From: an uncultured Clostridia bacterium
GTDB lineage: Bacteria > Bacillota > Clostridia > Oscillospirales > Oscillospiraceae
NCBI GenBank assembly: GCA_937892865.1
Contig: CALBJG010000045.1
Span: 1-24,449, forward strand
Direction: 5' to 3'
Length of the DNA stretch: 24,449 bases
Below are positions 14,452-20,664 of this stretch, in pieces. The position numbers and the translations under genes were made by a program. Each line of letters begins with the position of its first letter. Position 1 is the first letter of the stretch. The notes beneath the pieces are model-generated. The model saw only the letters and a program-made list of their open reading frames with translations, was not told the origin of the DNA and did not search any database.

Positions 14452-15508
14452 AAATATTAAACTATCGATTTTCGGTCAATCTCATGGTGCTGCGATCGGT
14501 ATGGTACTGGATGGTGTGCCAGCCGGCTTACCGGTTGATATGGCATCGCTGAATGACTTTTTAAAAAGAAGATCGCCCGGCCAAGCAGAATATGCAACAT
14601 CCCGTAAAGAAGCTGACGAACCGGAGTTTTTATCCGGCATTGTGGATGGGTATACCTGCGGCGCGCCGATTTGCGCTGTGATCCGGAATACGAATACACG
14701 CTCAAGCGATTACAAAGAGCAAAAAGATATGCCGAGACCTGGTCACGCAGATCTGACCGCAGAAATTAAGTATGGCGGTTATCAAGATGTGGCAGGAGGC
14801 GGACATTTCTCCGGACGCTTGACCGCTCCCCTTTGTATCGCAGGCGGTCTTTGCAAACAATGGTTAGAGGCTGAAGACATCAAAATCGGCGCTCATATCA
14901 GCGTAATCGGTGGCGTTGCAGATGATCCACTGTATTTAGATTGGATCAAGCCCAATTTTGAAAGTATTCAAAAAGACTTTCCGGTGATCAACGCAGAAGC
15001 CGGAATTCAAATGCAAAAAGTAATTGCAGAGGCAAAAGCCGACGGAGACAGCGTCGGTGGTATTATCGAATGTATCATTGCCGGTCTGCCCGCAGGTCTT
15101 GGCGATCCGATGTTCGGCGGTATGGAAGGTCGCATCGCGCAAATCGTATATGGCATTCCTGCTGTTAAAGGCATTGATTTTGGCAGTGGTTTCTCCGGCA
15201 GTTATTTACGCGGCAGTGAGAATAATGATGCTTTCACCATTGAAGACGGTATTATTCGAACTGCCACCAATAACTGTGGCGGTATTCTGGGAGGCATTAC
15301 AAACGGAATGCCGATCGTATTCCAAACTGCTATCAAGCCGACGCCGTCTATTGCAAAGCCACAGCAGACGATTTCATTGGAAAAAGAAGAAACCTGCATG
15401 ACCACTGTAAAGGGACGCCACGATCCGTGTATTGTCCCCCGCGCTGTTCCAGTTATAGAAGCAGCGGCAGCAATCGCAGTTTTTGATGCGTTTTTAAGTC
15501 ACCTTTGA
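14432..15508 (+). CDS. aroC: Chorismate synthase
   Basis: AroC removes phosphate from EPSP to give chorismate, with reduced FMN as cofactor. The 358-residue length is typical. Visible signatures are IFGQSHGAAIGMVLDGVPAG (first conserved His), RRSPGQ, RPGHADLTAEIKYG, GGGHFSGRLTAP, and the C-terminal GRHDPCIVPRAVPV. The ATG at 14432 lies inside the end of aroA and has its own strong AGGAGGA site 5 nt upstream, so it may be translated more strongly than aroA. It ends 15 bp before pheA. The enzyme supplies chorismate for Phe, Tyr and Trp; only the first two branches are encoded here. Confidence 0.97.
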   Translation: MSSTYGENIKLSIFGQSHGAAIGMVLDGVPAGLPVDMASLNDFLKRRSPGQAEYATSRKEADEPEFLSGIVDGYTCGAPICAVIRNTNTRSSDYKEQKDMPRPGHADLTAEIKYGGYQDVAGGGHFSGRLTAPLCIAGGLCKQWLEAEDIKIGAHISVIGGVADDPLYLDWIKPNFESIQKDFPVINAEAGIQMQKVIAEAKADGDSVGGIIECIIAGLPAGLGDPMFGGMEGRIAQIVYGIPAVKGIDFGSGFSGSYLRGSENNDAFTIEDGIIRTATNNCGGILGGITNGMPIVFQTAIKPTPSIAKPQQTISLEKEETCMTTVKGRHDPCIVPRAVPVIEAAAAIAVFDAFLSHL

Positions 15509-15523
15509 CCCAGGAGGTAAATT

Positions 15524-16666
15524 ATGGATATTCAGGATTTGAGAAAAGAGATCGATCAAACAGACGAGAAGTTAGTAGAATTGTTTGCCAAAAGAATGGA
15601 GATCTCCGCCAAAATTGCAAACTATAAGAAAGAGAATAATCTTCCCGTCTTTGTTCCCGCAAGAGAACGGGAAAAATTAAAGCAAGTTGGAGAACTTGCC
15701 GGTTCGCATATGGAGAACTACACCCGTGTCCTTTATTCAATGATGTTTGAATTAAGCAGAAGTTACCAAACAAAATTGAACCAGGAAAAAACGCCCTTGT
15801 ATCGGCAAATCACCGATTCTATTGAGAATACACCGAAACTGTTCCCCCAGGCACCTATGGTTGCTTGTCAGGGTGTTGAGGGCGCTTATGCGCAGATCGC
15901 ATGCGAAAAGATTTTTAAATCTCCGTTTATTATGTATTTCAAAAATTTTGAAGCAGTTTTCAGCGCTATTGAGCAGGGTTTATGCCAATACGGTATTCTT
16001 CCCATCGAAAACTCCACTGCCGGTTCCGTAAAAAAAGTGTACGATTTGATGATCCATCACAATTTTTCCATCGTACGTACCTTCCGTTTAAAGATCGATC
16101 ATAATCTTCTCGCAAACCCCGGAACCAAAATGGACAACATTTGCGAGATTTATTCCCATGACCAGGCAATCAGTCAATGCTCTGAATTTTTGAAGAAATT
16201 CCCCAACGCAAAGATCATTCCCGTTGAAAACACGGCCGTTGCTGCCGAACTTGTTGCAAAATCCGGGCGTAACGATATCGCCGCAATTTCCAGCCGCGCC
16301 TGCGAAGAGTTATACGGCTTAATCAGTTTGTGTGACTCGATTCAGGATGAAGGTAACAACCGAACACGATTTATTTGTATCAGTAAAAATCTGGAGATCT
16401 ATCCCGGTTCCGATAAAACCAGCATTATGATGGTTTTATCCCATAAACCCGGCGCACTATACAGAGTTCTTGCAAGAATGTATGTTCTCGGCATCAATGT
16501 AATAAAGTTGGAGTCTCGCCCGATCCCGGACAGAGATTTTGAGTTTATGTTCTACTTTGATTTGGAAACATCCATCTATTCTGAAGAATTCGTTCAGCTA
16601 ATGTGTGAATTGGACGATCTATGCGAAGAATTTAAATATCTTGGCAGTTACACCGAGGTGGTTTGA
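15524..16666 (+). CDS. pheA: Bifunctional chorismate mutase / prephenate dehydratase
   Basis: PheA converts chorismate to prephenate and then to phenylpyruvate. It has 380 residues in three parts. Residues 1-85 are an AroQ-type helical chorismate mutase (MDIQDLRKEIDQTDEKLVEL, with REREK for the later catalytic helix). Residues 105-285 are the prephenate dehydratase with CQGVEGAYAQIA, YGILPIENSTAGSV and the catalytic NRTRFICI. The rest is an ACT domain with SHKPGALYRVLARM and LESRPIPDRDFEFMFYFD. The ESRP motif is the usual phenylalanine-binding site, so feedback by Phe is likely. The start follows CAGGAGGTAAATT. The mutase domain also supplies prephenate to TyrA, which has no mutase of its own. 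Its stop overlaps the next start (TGATG). Confidence 0.95.
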   Translation: MDIQDLRKEIDQTDEKLVELFAKRMEISAKIANYKKENNLPVFVPAREREKLKQVGELAGSHMENYTRVLYSMMFELSRSYQTKLNQEKTPLYRQITDSIENTPKLFPQAPMVACQGVEGAYAQIACEKIFKSPFIMYFKNFEAVFSAIEQGLCQYGILPIENSTAGSVKKVYDLMIHHNFSIVRTFRLKIDHNLLANPGTKMDNICEIYSHDQAISQCSEFLKKFPNAKIIPVENTAVAAELVAKSGRNDIAAISSRACEELYGLISLCDSIQDEGNNRTRFICISKNLEIYPGSDKTSIMMVLSHKPGALYRVLARMYVLGINVIKLESRPIPDRDFEFMFYFDLETSIYSEEFVQLMCELDDLCEEFKYLGSYTEVV

Positions 16667-17886
16667 TGAAATGCGGTCTTCTTGGTGAGAAATTAACGCA
16701 CAGTTACTCACCGCAGATCCACAATTTAATCGCTGATTATCCATATAATTTATTTGAAGCAAGCAGTGATGAATTGCCTGCGTTCTTTGCAAACACAGAT
16801 TTTACAGGGATCAATGTTACGATCCCCTATAAAAAAAGCGTTCTTACCTATTGTGATTCGCTGTCTGATTGCGCAAAAAGGCTTGGGTCTGTAAACACGA
16901 TCGTGCGACTCGATGACGGATCTTTGTACGGCCATAATACGGATTATTATGGTTTCTTATACTTGATTCGTCACATGCATTTACAAATAAGCCAAAAGAA
17001 AGTTCTTGTTTTAGGCAGCGGCGGTGCGTCTGTATCTGTTTGCGCTGTTTTGGAAGATTTAGGGGCAAAAGTTATTATTATTTCCCGCAGCGGTGAAAAC
17101 AATTATAATAATATTTCCAAACACAGCGATGCCGCACTGATCGTAAATACAACACCGGTTGGCATGTATCCTGATAACGGGCAGAGTCCCGTGGATCTTT
17201 CTATATTAGTAAATTTAGAAGGCGTTATCGATATTATCTATAACCCTACCAGAACAAAACTTCTTTTGGATGCCGAAGCCCGCGGAATCACAGTAGAAAG
17301 CGGCCTTCGTATGTTGGTTGCCCAGGCTGTGGAAAGCGCAAAATTCTTCACAAAGAGAGAGTTTTCGGAAAGTATCATTGAGAAAATCTATAATATGCTT
17401 ACCGTTCAGATGAATAATATCATCCTCATCGGTATGCCCGGCTGTGGAAAATCGACCATTGGCAAACTGTTGGCGCAATGCCTCAACAGAGAATTTGTTG
17501 ATGCAGATGCTTACCTTTCAGAAACATATGATGTTTCCATTCCGGAATTGATCAATCAGCGTGGAGTGCCTGCATTCCGTAAACTGGAAACACAGACATT
17601 ACAGGAGCTCGGCAAACGGTCCGGTATCATTATTTCCACCGGCGGCGGTTGCGTTACTGTTCCGGAGAACTTCAATCATCTTCGCCAAAACGGGCATATT
17701 ATCTGGTTAAAACGGGAGTTAGATAAACTTCCCACAGACGGCAGGCCTATTTCTCAACAAACAAGTTTGCAGGAATTATATGATAGCAGAGCCTCATTAT
17801 ATCAGCATTTCGCTGACACCATCATTGACAATAATGGAGCACCATCCGCCACTGTAGAAAAAATAATTCAGGAGGTTTTCATATGA
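16666..17886 (+). CDS. aroE-aroK: Fused shikimate dehydrogenase / shikimate kinase (AroE-AroK)
   Basis: The single 406-residue ORF carries two enzymes of consecutive pathway steps. Residues 1-248 are shikimate dehydrogenase: SYSPQIHN binds shikimate, NVTIPYKKSV holds the catalytic Lys, GHNTDYYGF follows, LGSGGASVSV is the NADP loop, and NTTPVGMYP and ESGLRMLVAQA are conserved. Residues 249-406 are shikimate kinase: GMPGCGKST (Walker A), VDAD, FRKLE, STGGGC, and DGRPIS in the lid. No stop, frameshift or internal ribosome binding site separates the halves. The kinase part is about 158 residues, slightly short. I take ATG 16666 (overlapping the pheA stop, GAGGTGG site at 16653-16659); the adjacent TTG at 16663 would add one residue. 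The product would convert 3-dehydroshikimate to shikimate-3-phosphate. Confidence 0.95.
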   Translation: MKCGLLGEKLTHSYSPQIHNLIADYPYNLFEASSDELPAFFANTDFTGINVTIPYKKSVLTYCDSLSDCAKRLGSVNTIVRLDDGSLYGHNTDYYGFLYLIRHMHLQISQKKVLVLGSGGASVSVCAVLEDLGAKVIIISRSGENNYNNISKHSDAALIVNTTPVGMYPDNGQSPVDLSILVNLEGVIDIIYNPTRTKLLLDAEARGITVESGLRMLVAQAVESAKFFTKREFSESIIEKIYNMLTVQMNNIILIGMPGCGKSTIGKLLAQCLNREFVDADAYLSETYDVSIPELINQRGVPAFRKLETQTLQELGKRSGIIISTGGGCVTVPENFNHLRQNGHIIWLKRELDKLPTDGRPISQQTSLQELYDSRASLYQHFADTIIDNNGAPSATVEKIIQEVFI

Positions 17887-18317
17887 TCATTCAAGTAATC
17901 AACGGCCCCAATATCAATATGCTTGGAATCCGTGAACCTGCTGTTTATGGAAAAGAAACCTATGCAGATCTGCTGAAAATGCTGGATGATATGTCCGCAG
18001 AATTTAAAATTGAGATCCGGCATTATCAGTCCAACCACGAAGGCGATCTTGTAGATCTTATCCAAAATTGTTACGGTCAGGTGGACGGAATTGTAATTAA
18101 CCCTGCAGCATATACTCATACATCTATTGCCATATTGGATGCTTTAAAGTCCGTATCTATCCCTGCGGTTGAGGTGCATATTTCCGATTTGGATCAGCGT
18201 GAATCATTCCGGCAAATATCCTATGCCGGTCTTGCCTGCGAAAAGACCATAAAAGGGCAAGGCTTAAACGGCTATCGCCTTGCCGTCGAATACCTTATTG
18301 ATAAGTATTATAAATAA
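17883..18317 (+). CDS. aroQ: Type II 3-dehydroquinate dehydratase
   Basis: This enzyme dehydrates 3-dehydroquinate to 3-dehydroshikimate, the third shikimate step. The 144-residue size is that of the small dodecameric type II family. Signatures are VINGPNINMLGIREPAVYG (with the catalytic Tyr near residue 22), QSNHEGDLVDLIQ, INPAAYTHTSIAI and VEVHISD followed by RESFR. The start overlaps the upstream stop as ATGA and has an AGGAGG site. It is the last gene of the operon and completes the set of shikimate enzymes. A terminator follows 4 bp after the stop. Confidence 0.96.
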   Translation: MIIQVINGPNINMLGIREPAVYGKETYADLLKMLDDMSAEFKIEIRHYQSNHEGDLVDLIQNCYGQVDGIVINPAAYTHTSIAILDALKSVSIPAVEVHISDLDQRESFRQISYAGLACEKTIKGQGLNGYRLAVEYLIDKYYK

Positions 18318-18321
18318 ACTG

Positions 18322-18353
18322 AAAGTGACCGGTATCAGCGGTCACTTTTGTTT
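18322..18353 (+). terminator. Terminator of the aromatic operon
   Basis: A perfect 10-bp stem AAAGTGACCG / CGGTCACTTT with a 7-nt loop is followed by TTGTTTATT. It lies directly after aroQ and overlaps the 3' end of the convergent GNAT gene. On the opposite strand it may also stop that transcript. Confidence 0.85.
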
Positions 18354-18848
18354 ATTGTAAATCATTGTATAACTGTCGTTAGATACTGTTCCATCTAAAA
18401 ATTCGGCATAATCACAATGTATTTGAAATCCGCATTTTTGATGTACACATAAAGATGCTACATTGTTCTTTTTAATGTGAGAATAAATACGCAAATCATT
18501 TGAATCAGATATATACATCAGTACCGATTTCAGCAGGCTTGATCCAAAACCGGTATTTCGGAAATCGGGATCCGTTTCAAAACCGGAAATCAAAAATCCA
18601 TCCTTAAATTTTTCTATTTTCAATGCAGAAACGTAACGCTTATTTTCCTGCCACACAGCAATAAAAGAACCGTTCATCCGAAAGAAAGAATTTAAATCAT
18701 AATAAAAATCTTGTTCTGCAGATAATGCACCTTCGATATCATCCAAATTCGGATAACTGCACCGCTGCATCTTTAACAGTTGCTCTCTGTAAAGATGTTT
18801 GAATGCACTGATATTAATATCTGAAATATGTTTGAAAACCTGAAACAT
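18342..18848 (-). CDS. GNAT family N-acetyltransferase, substrate unknown
   Basis: The 168-residue protein has the GNAT core. ISGFETDPDFRNTGFGSSLLKS contains the acetyl-CoA pyrophosphate loop (RNTGFG), and NNVASLCVHQKCGFQIH is the family's motif B. The N-terminal half (YREQLLKMQRC, YYDLNSFFR) is not recognisable and probably determines substrate. I place the start at ATG 18848 because GGGGAGG lies 6 nt upstream; that site itself lies within the extension from an earlier in-frame ATG at 18866. The gene is convergent with the aromatic operon and its last codons form part of the shared terminator. No promoter was recognised. The neighbourhood gives no hint of function. Confidence 0.8.
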   Translation of the reverse strand: MFQVFKHISDINISAFKHLYREQLLKMQRCSYPNLDDIEGALSAEQDFYYDLNSFFRMNGSFIAVWQENKRYVSALKIEKFKDGFLISGFETDPDFRNTGFGSSLLKSVLMYISDSNDLRIYSHIKKNNVASLCVHQKCGFQIHCDYAEFLDGTVSNDSYTMIYNKQK

Positions 18849-19184
18849 ATGGACCTCCCCGCTCATACATTTGTGACGGATGACGCAAAATAGGCATAAT
18901 GAAAGATTTTATGCAAAATTCATAGCTGATGCTGATTATTTAACTATATTTACACTAAATAATATGCGTTTGAAAGAGAATAATGGTGAATATGGATACT
19001 GTTATAGTGGGTTATACACAAATTCCACAGATTTATCAACAGTAATTCAAATCGTTTTCTATTCAAAAAGTTCGGGTATTTATGAAAAATTACAGAAACT
19101 AACAATAATCATACACAAAAAGTCAAAAGCAAAAATAATGCAGCATATTCATATGAAAAATTGAATGAATATTGTCGAAAAATG
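18849..19184. other. AT-rich stretch without a convincing gene
   Basis: About 336 bp lie between the GNAT gene and the tsaD terminator, on the far side of both reading directions. An open frame on the plus strand (18880-19164, 94 codons) has no ribosome binding site, no recognisable domain and AT-driven composition, so I do not call it a gene. The stretch holds DnaA-box-like nonamers: TTATACACA at 19012-19020 and TTATCAACA at 19033-19041. It also holds a 6-bp inverted repeat GCATAA / TTATGC at 18894-18914. It may contain the GNAT promoter, which I could not locate. Confidence 0.5.
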
Positions 19185-19210
19185 AAATGCAGGGGTTGTC
19201 CCCTGCATTT
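19185..19210 (-). terminator. Terminator of the cysS-polA-rimI-tsaD unit
   Basis: A perfect 11-bp stem AAATGCAGGGG / CCCCTGCATTT with a 4-nt loop overlaps the tsaD stop codon. On the minus strand it is followed by CATTTTTCG. It marks the end of the minus-strand gene cluster that enters from the right edge. Confidence 0.85.
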
Positions 19211-20225
19211 ATAATGTTTCGCCTAAAATTGATTTTGTGGCGTATGCATTTAAGGACATATCCGCGATATTACCCGCCAAATATTCATAATACCCTTGCG
19301 CACCGATCATAGCAGCGTTATCCCCACAAAGTGAGAGGGGCGGCATATAAATATCTGTTTCCATTTTCTCTGCCATTTTTTGCAGATCGGAACGAATGAT
19401 AGAATTGGCTGCAACACCACCCGCCACCGCCAATTTCTTATAGCCGGTCATTTCCAGAGCACACTTTACCCGCGGAACTAAATTATCCGAAACTGCATTA
19501 CAGAACGATGCGCACAAACTGTTAACATCAATTTTCTCACCTACTTGCTCTGCGTGGTGGATCAGATTCAACGTTGCAGTTTTTAGACCGGAAAAACTCA
19601 TATCCAGTGGATTATCGCCGGGTTTTGAACGTGGTAATACATACCGGTCAGGATCACCGGATTGTGCCGCCTTATCAAGGGCTGCTCCACCGGGATACGG
19701 CATACCAAGCACTCTACCGACTTTATCAAAGCATTCTCCTGCCGCATCATCAAGGGTTGTTCCGAGGATGCTCATCTTGGTATAATCCTGCACATCAACA
19801 ATCATCGTATGACCACCGGACACCACCAAACACAAAAATGGTGGTTTTAATTCCGGATGAACCAAATAATTCGCAGCAATATGCCCACGGATATGATGGA
19901 CGGGAATCAACGGTTTATTTAATGCCATAGCAGCTGCTTTGGCAAAGTTAACACCTACCAGCACTGCGCCGATCAATCCGGGCGCATAAGTGACCGCAAT
20001 CGCGTCAATATCATTCCGTGTTATGCCGGCATCAGAAAGCGCCTGGTCCGCCAATCCATATATCGCTTCAATATGCATTCTGGAGGCAATCTCCGGCACA
20101 ACGCCACCGTAGAGCCTGTGAAGATCAACCTGAGAGGCAATTCGATCAGTTAATATCTTTCTGCCGTCTGAGACGATCGCAACCGCTGTTTCATCGCAGG
20201 AAGACTCTACTGCAAGAATATTCAA
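19209..20225 (-). CDS. tsaD: tRNA N6-adenosine threonylcarbamoyltransferase (TsaD)
   Basis: TsaD transfers the threonylcarbamoyl group from TC-AMP to A37 of ANN-decoding tRNAs, working with TsaB and TsaE. The 338-residue length is typical. It has the ASKHA fold: MNILAVESSCDETAVAI at the N-terminus, the iron/metal ligands His111 and His115 in HHIRGH, VSGGHTMIV, TLDDAAGECFDKVGRVLG, AVAGGVAANS and CGDNAAMIG. The start codon is TTG at 20225, one base after the rimI stop, with AAGGAG about 8 nt upstream inside the rimI end. TsaB and TsaE are not in the window. RimI next door is a common partner in such clusters. Confidence 0.96.
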   Translation of the reverse strand: MNILAVESSCDETAVAIVSDGRKILTDRIASQVDLHRLYGGVVPEIASRMHIEAIYGLADQALSDAGITRNDIDAIAVTYAPGLIGAVLVGVNFAKAAAMALNKPLIPVHHIRGHIAANYLVHPELKPPFLCLVVSGGHTMIVDVQDYTKMSILGTTLDDAAGECFDKVGRVLGMPYPGGAALDKAAQSGDPDRYVLPRSKPGDNPLDMSFSGLKTATLNLIHHAEQVGEKIDVNSLCASFCNAVSDNLVPRVKCALEMTGYKKLAVAGGVAANSIIRSDLQKMAEKMETDIYMPPLSLCGDNAAMIGAQGYYEYLAGNIADMSLNAYATKSILGETL

Positions 20226-20226
20226 A

Positions 20227-20664
20227 TTACCACTCCTTTCGCAAAATCAAAGCATCTTCTTTTGGTTTTTGGTAATAATTCGGTCTACGGCCAACCTCAA
20301 CAAATCCACAGATTTGATACATATTGATCGCAGGTTCATTGGACGCACGTACTTCAAGGGTCAATGAATGGACATCATTGTTTTTCAGTAATTCAATCAG
20401 ATTTTCAACAAGTTGTTTACCGATACCCTTTCTTCTGTAGCCGGCATCCACCGCAAGATTCATCATATCCGCTTCGCCCATAACAGATTGAGATCCAACA
20501 TAGCCAACTACAGTTTCATCTATCAGTGCAACGATCCATAATGATAACGGATTAACCAATTCAGAACGGATAGAACGCTCGCTCCAGGGTGCGCTGAAAC
20601 AAGCAGATTCCAATTTTGCAACATCAGCGCAATGTTTTTCTTCCATTTTAACGATCGTTATCAT
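20227..20664 (-). CDS. rimI: Ribosomal-protein-alanine N-acetyltransferase (RimI-like)
   Basis: RimI acetylates the N-terminal alanine of ribosomal protein S18; relatives can have wider targets. The 145-residue protein is a compact GNAT. PWSERSIRSEL in the N-terminal part is characteristic of RimI, MNLAVDAGYRRKGIGKQLVE is the acetyl-CoA loop, and LEVRASNEPAINMYQICGFVEVGRRPNYY is the C-terminal RimI pattern (written here in parts: LEVRASN, AINMYQICGF, RRPNYY). Its ATG overlaps the polA stop by 4 bp (ATGA), and tsaD follows after one base. The linkage to tsaD supports the name, because rimI and tsaD are often adjacent in Firmicutes. Confidence 0.9.
   Translation of the reverse strand: MITIVKMEEKHCADVAKLESACFSAPWSERSIRSELVNPLSLWIVALIDETVVGYVGSQSVMGEADMMNLAVDAGYRRKGIGKQLVENLIELLKNNDVHSLTLEVRASNEPAINMYQICGFVEVGRRPNYYQKPKEDALILRKEW

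Noticed and set aside
18880..19164. A 94-codon open frame on the plus strand between the GNAT gene and tsaD
   Set aside because: It has no ribosome binding site, no recognisable domain, and a composition that follows the AT-rich DNA. I treat it as chance, though a decayed gene cannot be excluded.
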